From positions 62,816,108-62,880,107 of the forward strand of contig OZ023273.1 in assembly GCA_964007475.1 (NCBI GenBank): a stretch of 64,000 bases of DNA. Direction: 5' to 3'. Shown here in pieces: positions 34,101 through 48,524 of this stretch. The notes below the pieces were generated by a model, which did not search any database, had not been told where the DNA came from, and saw only the letters and a list, made by a program, of their open reading frames with translations. The DNA is from Hybos culiciformis (taxonomy: Eukaryota; Arthropoda; Insecta; Diptera; Hybotidae). The position numbers and the translations under genes were made by a program. Each line of letters begins with the position of its first letter. Within the stretch, counting starts at the first letter, position 1.

Positions 34101-37100
34101 TTAATTTTTTATTATTAACTAATTAATATTTTATAGTTCAAATAAAATTTAGATTTTCATACTAATTTCAATGTTAATAAAAATCTTGTATAATTTTTTC
34201 AGTATTATTTTGCCAATATAAAGGCGCTATTCGGTACCAAGGCAAGTCAAGTCATCTGCCGGCGTTAGATATTTCGATACTTTGCCATTTTGGCTATGAT
34301 ATTTGTTTTTTTTTTGTGTTGTAAACAACAAAAACAAAAAATTAAAATTTATAAGTAAATTAACGATACCTGTTAATTTTTTTAAAGTTTAAATAATGAG
34401 TCGACGCCGTCGCATTTTATATGATTTGATGAAAACTTAAATTTTATTTGATTTTATAAAATATTAATAAAATACTTAGAAAATATTATTTTTTTATTAT
34501 TAACTAATTAATATTTTATATTTCAAATAAAATTTAGATTTTCATACTAATTTCAATGTAAATAAATTTAAATTTTGTATATAATTTTGTCAATATAAAG
34601 GCGCTATTCGGTACCAAGTCAAGTCAAGTCAAGTCAAGTCAAGTCAAGTCAAGTCAAGTCGTCTGCCGGCGTTAGATATTTCGATACTTTGCCACGGCTG
34701 ACAATTGTTTTTTTTTTGTGTTGCAAAAACAACAAAAACAAAAAATTGAAATTTATAAGTATATTAACGATACCTGTTAATTTTTTTAAGTTTTCTTTTC
34801 TGTACAAAATAATTCCGATGTTTCACATCTATCAAACGTCCCGCCGGCTCTTGTATTTTTTATTGAACTTTGTATGAAAATTGATAAACTTAAATTTTAT
34901 TTCAATTTATAAAATATTTATAAAATTAAATATTTAGTAAATATTAATTTTTTATTTTTAACTAATTAATATTTTATAGTTCAAATAAAATTTAGATTTT
35001 CATACTAATTTCAATGTTAATAAAAATCTTGTATAATTTTGTCAGTATTATTTTGCCAATATAAAGGCGCTATTCGGTACCAAGGCAAGTCAAGTCGTCT
35101 GCCGGCGTTAAATATTTCGATACTTTGCCATTTTTGCTTATGATATTTCTTTTTTTTTGTGTTGCAAAAACAACAAAAACAAAAAATTTAAATTTATAAG
35201 TATTCACTTGTTTAAATCTCCAAATAGCGACTCCAATGGCGAAAAAAGGCACATACTTATGGGTGAAAACAAATGTAAACAAAAGAGTCATACTTAGTTA
35301 AATATTCAAATAGTGCCCCAGTGGCGAAAAATAGCACATACTTATGGGTGAAAAAAATTTAAATAAATGGGTTGTCAAAACAGTCAATATTAACGATACC
35401 TGTTAATTTTTTTAAAGTTTAAATAATGAGTCGACGCCGTCGCATTTTATATGATTTGATAAAATGTAAACAGTCCCTTTCGCGGCAAATAAACAGTCCC
35501 TCTCGCGGCAAATAGTAATAGTTTTTTATTGAACGTTGTATGAAAATTGATAAACTTAGAGTCACCATTTCTAAATTGAGGACGTAATTTTCTGCATTCG
35601 GTATAATCTGCTAAAATCAACTACTTATAAAATAATATTTGGCTGACTGAAATCAAAAACTTATAATAATACGTGACCGACCGAATTTTCTTAACCATTT
35701 TTGCCGCTTTTTTCTTTTCTATACAATTTTAGTTTTTGAATTCACCTACAAATTTAGTTTGTTATGGGAAATTTAAAATTTCCCTTTGCAGAATTTTAAG
35801 AAGTAAAATTGAATTTGTGAACAGCTTTAGGACAAAATTATTTCATTTTTTTAAATAACAGCAGTAAAATATTAAATCCGATTTCAATTTTTTCAATAAT
35901 CACTAATAAGTGAATAGACTCTTAGTTTTAGCTTTTTGAATTTTCGATGTCAAAAAAGATCTTCGAAATTCGAAAGAACAGTCTAAAATTGCTCCTTAAA
36001 AAAGGTTTCTTTAAATGAAAAAAATGCAAAATTAGAGAAAACTGGGAAAAGTAGAAAAAAGTTTCTTTTTAAATTAATAAAATTTTGAATTGATAAAAAA
36101 TGAAAATTACTTATATGTACGCTAAGGAACTACGTTCCAAACTGGTGTCCCATGACAGCTCTTTTTTTCATTTTTCTTTTTTAAAATTTTGTAAGTACTT
36201 ACTCCTTAAATAGTAAAAACTGCATCAAATAGGAAGAAACTTTGCTTTATACTATATCTAATATCGATAATTAATTAAAAAGTATGATTGTTCAATTATT
36301 GTTCGTCTTACCATATTTAGAGAAAGTCTAATTTTTCTTTGAACATATAAAATCAGTGTTGAACAGTGTTGTTCTTTTGTGAAACAAGTTTTAATCAAAA
36401 TATAAACAATAATTAAAGTATGTATTTAAAAAAAAAAACATATTCATTCATTGGACATTACTTTAGTGACAATCAAACACATAGCAGGTATTTCTTTTTC
36501 AAGAGGAAACTTTCAAATTCGTAAAAAATTCATACCCTTTTTTTATCAACGTTAAGAAAAAAAAAACAATGTTAAAGCTAACACTTATATGTTTAGTTGT
36601 ACTAGCCAAACAAATTTATTGCGTTGTTATTGATTCAGTAGATGAATTAGAAAATCAGCACAAAGGATTAACGAATATCAGTGAAGGTTTTTCATCTGAT
36701 CTTATTGAAGCATTGGCAGATCAAGATAAAATTGGATTGCGCACACGTCGCATAGGATATGGTGGTTTGCGACGTTTATCTACAGGCAGTATATTTGGTT
36801 CGAAAATATTTGACAGCGCCAGTTCGGAAATGATCTTCAGATTGCATGATTCAAATGCTAAGACAACACTGATGAGTTTGGGTGACGATAATACAACATA
36901 TAAAAGTCATCTAATTTTGAGGCCAGATCTTGAAGAGATTGAATTTTCATTGTCATATAATCCACTTAAAATAACCGAAAACTTGATGTTTGTAAATGCA
37001 AAGGTAAAAATAAGAACGCGAAAAAAATTCTTTTCCCTTAAATTAAATTCTAAATTTTTATAAAAAATATTTTCGTTGTGCTTTTTAATTAATTTTCAAT

Positions 37101-40100
37101 TATAGAAAAAATTAATTAGTTTTACTATGTAGTTACTATTTTTCACGAATTAAATGGATTAAGATTTCGTACACGAAGAAAGCACATAATTATTATAAAT
37201 AACTAAAACTATTTAATATTAAAGAACGTAGATTTTATTTTTTTTTTACATTTCAAAAAAGTTGAATTGTGATAACAAGTGCACTGTCAAACAGTTTTGA
37301 CTTTTTGACTTTTTTTCTAATGATAAAGAGAAATATGTAAAGAAATTAATAAATTTTATTCACTAGAGACTAGTAGAGCATACTACATACTAAGTAGCAA
37401 TAGAGAAAGAGTGCTTTGAATTGTTAAAATGTACTGAAATTTATATCAAAGAATCTACAAACAGACCCCTAGTTAACTTCTATCATAGATTAAGAATACA
37501 CATATTCTTAATCTATGCTTCTATAAACAAAAAATATAATATAATAAATTTAACTTCTTTTAGCCCACCAAGCGAACATTTCAAATATAGCATATAACAT
37601 ATTTTTAGTTCAAATTGAAACGGTTTTAATATTAAATTTTATAGCGAAAAAGGTTAAATGATTTACAACAATTTATTCGAAATTTATGTCTTATTTATTT
37701 AGTTTTTTTTTACAAGAAAAAGAACTCTAATTATTAACAATAAAAAAAGATTCTTTCTAGGATAATTATGTAAATTTATAATTAAGCTTTCAGAAGAAAT
37801 ATGGCATAAATTAGCTTTCACAATACATAAAGGAAAAGCCAAAACATATATGGATTGTAAACAGCTGGAGCTAAAATCAGGCAATAATAAATTTCCCTTG
37901 TTTTTTCATATGGACAATGATGATATGCCATTTAAATTTGGAGATGGAGATGGTGCCAACGATGAACTGGAGGTAAGAAATATTGAATCAAAACAAAGAC
38001 TTATCCATAATCTATCTATAATATATTAAATGAAGTTGATAAAATTTATGTGCGGAATGAGCTCGAAAACTATTGTATAGATCCGAAGCGGTTATCTCCT
38101 GGGTTTTTTACACTAAGTAGATGGTGTTTAAGCGAGGTTTTTCTGGAATTTGTCGTTCTTGTCCGGCTGGGGTTGATTGCTATCAAACAAAGTCAGCAAA
38201 AAATATTTCGTGCTAAAATAATTTATATATAACTGAATAAATAATTGAATGAAAGTTGCGTTAGAATAAAAATTCCTCCAATACCCTGGATGAGGCTGGC
38301 CAAGCCGCTAGTTTATGAATAAAACATTAAATATTATATATATGTATATATTGATAATTTGTTTTATGACGACTCGATTTACAGACGATCAACAATAATT
38401 TTTTGAAATTCCACTTTTATTATGTTAAATTTGTTAGCCGAACTCATATTTTAATTATTGTAATAAAATATTTTAATTTTTTCAGTTTGATTTACATTCA
38501 ATTAAATTTCATGCCAATCATATTCGGAAGATGAAGATTCATTGTGACGATGTACCAAAAAATTTATAAAAAATAAAAGAAATTATTATGTCATTTATTG
38601 TATTAGTTATATACAAGAACATAATGTAACTTTTATTGACTTGTTATAGTATGTATTAATGTGTGTATGTATAGTAAATAATTATAACTCTAAGGGCCGT
38701 TTGCACCGATTAAACTTAAATATTTAAGTTTTGCTTAAGTATCAAAGTAACACTTAACTACAAGTAGTTAAGTGTTACTTTGATACTTAAGCAAAACTTA
38801 AATATTTAAGTTTAATCGGTGCAAACGGCCCTAAATAATGTATTAAGAAATTTTTGTATCGCATGACTTTTTTGATTTTTCGCTTCAGTTTTTTGAATTT
38901 TTAATTAAAATATAAAAGAGAAACTGCGAAACAGTTTCGACTTTTTTTTATTCGTAAGATAAGTATTTGAAAAATTAAATTTAAACATATCTAGTTTATA
39001 TTTAAGTGCTTATATAATATATATTTATATAAATGTAATGTATTGTACTTATATCAATATCTATATAATACAAATAGTTGGTTCCGAATTAAGTTAAAAT
39101 TCTACAATATTAAATTTATCAACTACAATTTTGCTTCAAACTTTTCCTTGAATTATTATTATATTGCTGCTCAGTTTTTTAGTGGTTCATAACAACTTAA
39201 CATACTGTTTCTATTTTGAAATATTTTAAGATATTTTATTTTTGAATATCATATTTCCTTCAAATTTGAGTACCTTAACCTCATTTTATGTATACCCTTC
39301 CATGAATATAGGTCGATTTAGTTTGTTAACCCTCTTCCGATTTATACTTAAAATTTTTGACGCTGCCACAATAAAAAAAAAACGAAAAGCTTCGAAGATC
39401 TTACAAAAAAATATTAATGGACGCCGCAAGTAAACAAAACATCTACCAGTTAGAAAGAATTGCTCATAAGACATTGACTGTTTCTATTCCATTTTAAAAC
39501 ACAATTTTACTAGCAGAATGTATGATTCTATTATTGCATTAATTAACAAAGCTGCTGTATTTAACAAATTAAAAAAAAAAAAACAAATAATGAATTAATC
39601 ATTATATGTGATAATAATCAAAATATTAATAAGGTAGGTAACTTAGTGACTTTCCAAGTTTTTTCATTATAAACTTTCAGTTAAAATTCGTAAGTAATAC
39701 AGTTGATTGGTGTGATTTTAAAAAGCCAACAATCCGAATTTTATTTTAGATAGATCATGATTTTATAATAAAATAAAACTATAAGTTTCCAGCCTTTTTC
39801 AAACATTTTTTTTCTGATTTTGATAAATTTTTCTTTCAATTATAATTACAAAAACTATAAAATTATTTTACAGCGGTAGGTAGGTATTTTGTTGCAATGT
39901 TGCATAAAATTTAACGGAAAATTTCATTTCATGTTGAAAGTTCTGCATAATACCAAAAAGTATTAGAATTATAGAGGTAGAGGTTTAAGTCCCATACAAA
40001 AAATACAAATTTAAAAATGGTACAAAAAGTCTTTGGACTGAAACCTCTATAATACACATACTCTTTCATCATACATATAATTTCAATTATATTACATAAT

Positions 40101-41859
40101 TTCAGAATATTATCCCACGAAAAAATAGTTCCCTCATAGAAATATGTATACATTTAAAATTTTTTGAAAAAAAAAAAAAATATTTAATAATGTTATCGAA
40201 ATTTTCACACAAGGGTTTTTACCTCCATTTTCCCATTACTACAAAATATCATTTTGTAAAAAAAAAATAATTTTTAAAATAAGATTGAAAATCAACAAGT
40301 TGTTTAGAATTAAGACTATCCTTATCTCTTAGCTTATAGTAAATTTTTGTAATAATACTTTAAAATCATGGAAATAAATATATATTGAATTGAATTGAAT
40401 AATGTTATTCTATATAAATTACTAGAATTTTTACCCTACATTCTTTAATTTTAAGAAATTTTTTGCGAAATAATTTCACTTCAAATATTTACTTTCGCTT
40501 TTTATTGAAGTTTTCTTTTCAATTAAATTAATTATATAAAAAAAATTCAAAATCTTAGTAAAATCGTAAACTTCAAAAGATAAAAAAAAAAAAAAAAACG
40601 GAAAACTTAAAATTGACAAGCACAATAAAAAAAAATATTTAAAAAATAAAAATGCAAAATTTTAGTTCAGTGCTTGTAATTATTTTAATTAATTTTGTAA
40701 TTTTAACTGAAGCAACTAAATTTGATTTTCTTGAGAGCTCCAATCAAGTTGTTTATCCCATTGTTGATGATAAAGGTTCATTTTTTCGAATTAATTCATC
40801 TATTATTGAAAAATTTGAAACTGATGTGGTATTGCATCCTCGTAATTCATTTGAAAACTTCATAATTGAATATATTTTCCGTATATGCAGTGAAATAGAT
40901 GAAATAAATGATATAATAATTTTGTTCCAAATCGATTCAAATTTAACTCTAAAATATTCAGAAACGAATAATTTATTGAATTTTTCAGTGAACGGAGTTC
41001 AGATCGCCTTTAAAAGTCCAAGAGTAGGTATTTACAAAAAATATTATGAGACATGTATTTAAACAACCCTTCCAATCATAGATTAAGTGACGTTAGATAT
41101 AAAAAAATCCGCTGAAATTATCAACTTAGTTTCAAAAAAAAAATAATTAATTTATTATATTATATTTTATGATAATAATGTTTTTTGACTTTTTTAAGCT
41201 TGCAGATGGCGTTTGGCATAAACTTCAAATAGCGTATTCAGATAATTTACCAAAAATTTGGTTAGATTGCGAATTGTTAAAATTTCAAGCTAAGAATGGA
41301 GAGTTTTTTAATACAAAATTTGGAAAAGAAATAACCATAAATATTGCAAAAACAGAAGGAGATTTATCAAATTGTGTAAGTTTTTTTTTTTACAAATTTT
41401 ATTAACTAATAAATATATATTCTTAAATTCTAGTTTGATATCGAACAATTAATAATTCGTAGTGGACCACGTCAAATTGTTAAGATATTTTGTATAGATA
41501 TTCCAGGGCGATTTTTGATAACAGAATTGCAAGTTAATTCTATTGAGATAGATCTAATGGCGGCATTTGGTATAGTTAACAATCATGATGAAATGTATCG
41601 CTTAAACTTAGTCCATTATAAATTTAATGGATCCTTGGAAACTCAATTAAAACTTCCACACCAGTTTGTTTCAAATAAACTAAAAAATTTAGTTTTTGAA
41701 TCTGTCATTCGAATAAGTGAACATATTGGACGAGAACAAATTGAAATAAAATTGCTTGAAATGAGAGATTTGATCTATAATAGGTCATTAAATTTTGGAA
41801 TAGTTGTCAAAGAACCAAACTCAATAACAATTGTTAAACATAACTGGAAAAAAAACACA
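31166..41859 (+). repeat. Right copy of the 10.7-kb near-identical duplication
   Basis: It starts at the first base after the gap, 19 bases before the end of gene C's last exon, and matches 20281-30965 until 41859, where the left copy ends. It then continues into unique sequence that completes gene E. All repeats described at 20.3-30.9 kb recur here. Confidence 0.92.
36569..38569 (+). CDS. TSPN-like secreted protein, gene D (right copy)
   Basis: Exons 36569-37003, 37787-37972 and 38486-38569, coding the same 234-residue protein as 25678-27675 with no coding difference that I can see. Most likely the same locus assembled twice. If the duplication is real, this would be a second identical paralogue. 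See the left copy for domain details. Confidence 0.78.
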
Positions 41860-42783
41860 AGTTCAAGCTTAGCGAAAGGCTTAAAACACAAGGTATAGTT
41901 CGCATGAAATATAATATACATTTAGGTATATTTTGTAGTTAAGTGCAATGCAAAATATTATCCATTATTTTCATTCATTGAAAATTAATTACAAGAAACT
42001 TTCGAAAATATTTTTTTACACCTAATTTTAACACTAAATTAGTAAATTCTAAAGAAGTCACTTACACTATATTTTAATAACTTTTAGAAACTAAACCAAA
42101 ATCAAGAATTCTAAATAATTACACTGAGGTAGATTAATACAAGTTTTCAAATTATTTTTACTCTTACTTTAATAAACAAACTGGCTACTCAATTTCAATA
42201 ATTCATTAAGGCTTATCTATAATGTACATAATACAAACTACATAATTTTTTAACCAAATCATTAAACTCATTAAACTTTTTTTAGATCACTGACGGTAAA
42301 TGGCATAAAATTATTTACGTAATTGGAAAAAAAGCGATAGATTTTTGGATTGATTGTGAACGAATTCAAATCAATTTTGAAATGAATCCTCATTATTTAC
42401 AGAGTATAGAACAACATGTCATTTTAATGAAAAATGTTCCAACAATCGGAAATGAAAATATAAAAGTTGAAGAGGTAATTTAAATTTTTTTTATAAACCC
42501 GACAGTTTAGAAAAAATACTTATAAAGAAAAATTGTTTTACGCGCAAAAAACTTCAATTAAAACATAATGAAACATTTTTACTTTCGCATATAAATTAAA
42601 GAAACAAATTAATTTACCAAATGTATCTTTTTTAATTTTAAGAAGTTGCAAACCAATATTAACATAATATTATCATTTCTTTTTTTTTTTTAGATTGAGG
42701 TCGCAGCAATGAAATTGCATTCAAATATATATGAAGATTATTTAACTTATTGTGAAGATATTGAAAAAAAAAATTCAAATTAA
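40652..42783 (+). CDS. TSPN-like secreted protein, gene E, two domains (intact copy)
   Basis: Five phase-0 exons: 40652-41023, 41199-41375, 41434-41892, 42286-42474 and 42694-42783, giving 428 residues. Exon 1 has the signal peptide MQNFSSVLVIILINFVILTE, then FDFLESS and IIEYIFRI. Exon 2 is LADGVWHKLQIAYS then IWLDC. Exon 3 closes domain 1 (FDIEQLIIRSGPRQIVKIFC, IDIPG) and opens domain 2 (IDLMAAFGIVNNHDEMYRLN, FESVIRI, LLEMRDLIYNRSL). Exon 4 is ITDGKWHKIIYVIG then FWIDC. Exon 5 is IEVAAMKLHSNIYEDYLTYC, ending EDIEKKNSN. A secreted TSPN-like protein of unknown role. It is closest in layout and wording to gene F, which follows 1.5 kb downstream. The region before 41860 is shared with the left copy. 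Confidence 0.84.
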
Positions 42784-43699
42784 TTATTTTTATACATAAA
42801 GTTTGCATAATTTTATTTCATTATGTATAATGTATGTATATAATGTATGTGAAGTACGTACTATAACTAATGTACATGTTTACTTGTATTATTGAATTTT
42901 TTTAATTTTTTAAATAAATTTATAATATGCTGTTAATAAAAATTTGATAATAAAAGTAAATTAATACATGTATTTTTTAGGTAAAAAATGGGAGTATATA
43001 TTTTTTGTACGGTTTTTAACAATACAAAAAAATGATCCTAAATTTTCTGACATTAATTTTAAATATATATATATTATATATATAAATATGAATTTAGGTA
43101 GGTATGTAGAAATTTTTGATAAGAAAATAATTTCTAGTACTGATTTTTTAAATTTAATTCTCCTAGCTAAATTTATTTTTAGATGATAATTAACTTGGAA
43201 TGTGCAAAATTGATAAAAATTTAGAGGTTTGAAAACTTTTAACTTTTTTAAAAAAATCGAAATAGCAATTTTTTTTAATTATCCGAATAAAAAAAAAATT
43301 ATAAAATGTAAAATTAATGCAAGCATGAACACCCGATTCAGGTCTCTAATTGCAATATCGTACAATAGTACAAAAAGTTTAATGCTTCTTTCTTAAAAGA
43401 ATGATTATAACAAGCTCATAATCTAAAACATAGATACTTTTAACCAAGAAATAATTTCCTTTGAAATAACTGCAAAAAGACAAAATAAATTAATTTACAA
43501 GCGTTATGCTTGTGATTTTAGTTTTTTAATTTTAAAATGTACTTAAGAACTTTTATTCTCACTTAGTTCGTTTGGAAATTAAATCGTTTCATCTGACAGT
43601 TAATTCATAATAATTGAGGATTATTTCATTAAGTTCGAAAGTTATTAATTTTGCTTGAAAGTTAATTTACTGGGGAATAATAGAAACTAAGCTTTATAT

Positions 43700-44001
43700 T
43701 ACCTAGTTTACATGAAGAGTTGAAACCGGTTCAACTACATGTAAAAGGTGGTAGAGTTAACCTGGGTTAACCTGACTCAACCAAGCAATTCGCTCGGTTA
43801 AGTTAACTGTATCCGTGTAAACGGTTAACCTGGTTAAAAATAAGCAACAGCTGTTTGTTTTGTTTCTTTTTTGTTGTTGTTTTCAAACTCAATTCAACCA
43901 CAGTTCAACCACATACTATTCGACTACAGCATGTAAACACTTGACCTCTTTTCAACTACATTTCGACTCAACCACGGTTGGACTATCATGTAAACTAGGT
44001 A
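43700..44001. mobile_element. MITE with TACCTAGTTTACATGA ends
   Basis: TACCTAGTTTACATGA at 43700-43715 and TCATGTAAACTAGGTA at 43986-44001 bound about 300 bp. The interior is more GC-rich and also partly self-complementary (GGTTCAACTACATGTAAA, GTTAACCTGGGTTAACCTG). The outermost TA may be the target duplication. Superfamily not assigned. Confidence 0.72.
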
Positions 44002-44120
44002 TATTTTAAAATCTTATATTTTCTAAACTTTTAACATTGGAATTTTTCTTATTTTTTTCTTTCGGTCTATGATTTTTTGATACTCTATATCTGCAAAGAC
44101 AGAAGATTGATCACTGAACT

Positions 44121-44127
44121 TATAAAA
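44121..44127 (+). promoter_or_regulatory. TATA box of gene F
   Basis: TATAAAA lies 123 bp before the start codon. A TTGCACTGCC initiator-like stretch is about 30 bp downstream. A similar TATAAAAG at 50210-50217 precedes gene G by about 190 bp. Confidence 0.5.
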
Positions 44128-44243
44128 TGAATTTCTTAAATATTTAATCTTGCACTGCCTCTAAAGTATTCATTCTGCTTTTATGTTTAGCAGTTAAGAG
44201 TTCTTCGAAAAATTTTTTTCGACAATAAGTATAACAAATTATA

Positions 44244-46910
44244 ATGTGTAAAATTGTACTGTTATCACTTTTGGCTTGGATATTAATAAATTTAACATCA
44301 GCACATCAATTTAATTTCTTAAAAGGATTTGAATTAAACAATCCTCTTATTGAAAAAGAAGGATCATTTTATCGTTTGAATGCAACACTTGAGAAAGATT
44401 TCAAAACAGAGGAATTATTTCATAAGAAAGTGTTGGAAGATTTTTATATTGAAAGTGTTTTTCGTTTCAATGGCGAATCTGATTTATTTCATTTATTAAC
44501 ATTGGGAGATAAATATTCTGGACACTCAATAATTTTTTCAATGAAAAATAGTGATGAATTTCCAATGATTCGAGTCACTTTCAAAGAGAATTCTCAATCT
44601 TATATCACCTATTTGACAAACAGTAAAAGGGTAAGATTACTTATTACTAATTAACTCATTATCAAATCTTTAACAAGAGTTAGGAACAAACCATTTTATG
44701 TTCCATAGTTATTCCTCCTTCGTATTTCATGGGAATGTTGTAAGAGATTACAAAATAGAAACCATACTATTTGTTACTTAAGACCACATAACATTAACGA
44801 TAGAATAAAAAAAACTAATTAATATCTTTTTTTTAATACAAGATTGTTGACGGAAGATGGCATAAAATAGTTATTTCTTTTTCTCATGGTTACGTTCGAG
44901 CTTGGTTAGATTGTGAATATATGGAAAGTCGGTTTGACGTTCCGGAAATAGTAGAAAGAGTTAATTTTGAAAGCAAAGAATTGCAACATGTACAAATAGC
45001 CGTTGAAGATAAGGAAGGACTCAATAACGTAAGTTGGAATTTTTAAAAGATTTCTCCAATATAAATTTTCAATTTCAGTTTGATATTCAAAAATTGATGC
45101 TATATTCTGGACCCTCAGAACTTATTTCAATAGATTGTAATGATATTCCAGGAAGGAACCTAATTCAACGACATTCACTAACCCAAATTGATTTCTTAAA
45201 AGTTTTTGATTTAAATAATTTTTTGCATTCAAATGATGGAAACTTTCATCGTTTCAATGGACCTTATATGCAAGATTTGAAAATTTCAGAATCATTCGTT
45301 TCTGAATCAATTGATAATATTGTATTTGAATGCGTATTTAGATTCAACGTCAGTCAAAATGATGATATTGCATTATTAGAGTTACGAGATAGAATTTATG
45401 ATCAATCAATTCAATTTTATGTTGGCAACTATGAATCGTTAGCGCTTCAGGAGTTTGATCATAAAACACATAATGCAATGTTTGTGAGAGCTGCTCTAAA
45501 AAACAACAAAAAGGTAATATAAAATAATTTCACACCCAGAAAGAATTTTTACAAGGCTGAAGATCAATCATTCCATTTAGACTCTTATGATGTAGTGGTC
45601 TCCTGTTATCCTGCGACAGTATGTTTGGTCGCGGACAGGAATTTGGTTTAATTTTTCAATTTATCTAGCATAACATCATCGATGTCAAGGTCAAAATTCA
45701 GTGAAGTTGTTGATCATTTAAACTTTCAAATGATTATTCCTCCATTAACTTACTCAAATTATAATTACAAAACCTATATTTGAATAATTATTATATCTTG
45801 AAAGAGAATATTTTAAAAATCTCTCGTTGTATAGGCAAATTTAATTAAACATTTATTTCAATATATACGCTATTATTATATTTTTTATATTAAAGTTTGG
45901 GTTATTGTACTGTATATTGAGGCGATAAGTTTTTGATTACGAAGAAAATAGTTATAATTAGAGTTTTAGGATTATATGTATAAATATTGTATAAATATTG
46001 TATAAATATTGTTCTTGTATGAAAAAGAATTAAATTTAATGTAGATAATACGCACAGAACTCATCAACACATGTATAATTTATATATTATAGATTTCACT
46101 CATTTTTAAAAGTAGTATGTTGATTCGAAATAACCCAATAGAAATAGAATAAATAATTAACCCAAATGAGTTCAACAGGAATAAATAATTCAAATTCAAT
46201 TCATTTCAGTTAATGATTCGGCTTTCTCTATAAACGAAAACTTGGCAAATTTAATTTTTCGTAAATACACGATGGTACGATGAAATGTAAGACACAATAT
46301 TTCGGAAAAGATATGATATTTCTTTTTTTTATTCAATTCACCAGGAGAGATCATTTTTCTTTTGTGTGTAATATTATAATATAAATTAAGAAAATTCAGA
46401 CACAAACACCAGGGATTTAGGATTTAATTTTTTTTTACTTAATATTTTTAATTTTTATATACTTATATAACATTTTATAATTATAGAAATTTTAAATATT
46501 TTTAAGTTTGGGAATACAGATATTTTAAATTTTCTTAGCTTTTTGATGGAAAATGGCACAAAGTTATCTTCAGCTATTCCCAAAAACAAGTTAAATTCTG
46601 GGTTGATTGTGAATTGATTCGATCCAATTCATCTTGGTTTACACAGCCAGCACATTTCTTAAGTGTGTTGCAAAATATCACGTTGATTGGCAGCTCAAAT
46701 GGTATCGTCCACAGAGATGTAAGAAAACATTTTATTTAAAATATTATTATCATTTAAGTACATATAACCATTAAATTAAATACTTATGTGCTATGAATTT
46801 TTTAGTTTGATGTCATGAAAATGAAGTTGTATTCCAATATGCCAGAAGATTTCAGCGACTTTTGCCACGATTTACCCAAAAAAAGTCAAGTCTTTGTTTA
46901 TGGAAATTAA
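44244..46910 (+). CDS. TSPN-like secreted protein, gene F, two domains
   Basis: Five phase-0 exons: 44244-44630, 44843-45028, 45079-45513, 46539-46718 and 46806-46910, giving 430 residues. The signal peptide is MCKIVLLSLLAWILINLTSA. Domain 1 reads FNFLKGFELNNPLIEKEGSF, IESVFRF and LLTLGDKYSGHS. Exon 2 is IVDGRWHKIVISFSHG then WLDCEY. Exon 3 is FDIQKLMLYSGPSELISIDC with NDIPGR, then domain 2 (IDFLKVFDLNNFLHSNDGNF, FECVFRF, LLELRDRIYDQS). Exon 4 is LFDGKWHKVIFSYSQK then FWVDCEL. Exon 5 is FDVMKMKLYSNMPEDFSDFC, then HDLPKK and a short tail. This member matches the TSPN pattern best. The 'FDIQKLxLxSGPxxx...C' strand is close to the 'GDIQQLxIxxDPxAAxxxC' strand of collagen TSPN domains. Confidence 0.86.
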
Positions 46911-48163
46911 TAATGTTTTATTAATAATTATAAAATAACTAATTTTGTTATAGATTTTTAGCAAGAAATTGTAATAAAAAATTTTTTTCGTTCAATTGTA
47001 GGATATTCCGCTCTTTAAAAAAAAATGTCTATATTCCATAAAATTTTATGACATGTTGTCAATTATAAAAAAATAATGAACTTTTTATTATATATTAAGT
47101 ACATAACAGGTTTACACCATGTAATTTTAATTATTTTACTAAAATGACGAAGTCCGTGCCAAATCGTTTCCTGAATAGAACCAAAAAATAGAAACCAGAA
47201 ACTTATCGCGCAATTTTCGTCCCAAATTTTTCTAAAAATAATTTTTTAATCGATAATCCTCTTAAAGCACTTATATATTTTTTAATATGTATGTGTACAA
47301 AAATTTGTAAATAAGTGTGATGATTATAAGCTCGGGAACTACTAAACTTTTTGTACAGCAGATGTTTGTTATGATATAGAATTACTTTTATAAATTCAAT
47401 CTAACTTTTTCGTAAAACGACCAAGCAAATTACTTCTAGATTTATTTAAAATTAGTACTTAAATGATGCTACAACATGCGTAGGCCATCTGCTAGTTATT
47501 TATGATTTTCATTGTCCCTATTTTGTGTCTAGAGTATACTACACAACATATTTATTTAATTTAATTCATTTAATATAAAGTCTGCTTGAAACAATCAAAC
47601 TGGAGTGAGCATCACTTTTTTATTTAAGAGAACTTGCTACGTTTTAGATTATTTTAAAGTTTAATTTAAAAAAAAAAACACCCACAACCTCTGGACTGTG
47701 GAAATGCTGTATTTTCTTGTTTATTTTTCCATTATATTATTTCTAGAACTTAACCAATCCGGCAAGGAACTTTATATGAACATTGAACATGTTTTAAGTA
47801 GTTAAAAAAAATATATAAATATGTGGAGTGGAATATGGTGAATATGTATTAAGAAAACAAAAAATTATTTTATAATTTCCTATTATACATATTATAGCTA
47901 CTCGTATATAATATAACGTAGGTACATTTCTTATTTTCATAAATAAAATATCGCATAAGTAATTTAATAAATCTCTCTCCAATTGATATTATTGTTTCTT
48001 CAAACGTCGACCGTATCTCTAGTTTAACTTTTCCAGTATTCTACACCCCAGATTGTCAAAATCATTTGTAATTGTGTTTTTGGTGTTCCCAAATTTTAAA
48101 ATTCTATTGCAAATTTAAATTATAAATATAATTGGCGTAAATAAGGTTTTTAAGTGTATACAC

Positions 48164-48524
48164 GTTAAAACTTGGTGAAGGGGTAGAGGCAAATACAAGG
48201 TTTAGTACAAGGAAGCCCTTGTTTTAGAGATATGGCCTCTCAAAGTTTCCATAAATTAGGTAGGGACCAAAATGCATTTTTTCGCAATAAAAAGTTTTTA
48301 TGCTGAATGGAGGATGTCGGCCGCCTCCCCCAAACCTTTTTGTTTCTTTTGCACTTCGCGAAAATCTTTGAGAAAATGTACTTATTTGGCGTAGGGATAC
48401 TAGATACTTAATATGAATATCTTTGAGGGTAATAGTTATAACTCTTAAACGGAGGCTTGACGGCCAAAGTCCTATTGCATTTCGACTTTAGAGGACTGCA
48501 TCTACCCTTTCATCAAGTTTTAAC
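48164..48524. mobile_element. Diverged inverted-repeat element
   Basis: GTTAAAACTTGGTGAAGGGG (48164) faces CCCTTTCATCAAGTTTTAAC (to 48524) with mismatches. The interior is relatively GC-rich (GAGGATGTCGGCCGCCTCCC). No protein domain is recognised. Confidence 0.5.

Larger units (their letters stand above)
42784..44243. other. Intergenic between genes E and F
   Basis: AT-rich DNA without a supported gene. It holds a MITE at 43700-44001 and the gene F promoter. Confidence 0.5.

Noticed and set aside
20281..41859. A real recent tandem duplication of genes D and E
   Set aside because: The copies meet the N gap exactly at their edges and differ only trivially, so an assembly overlap or haplotype duplication is the simpler explanation, although long reads are needed to exclude it.
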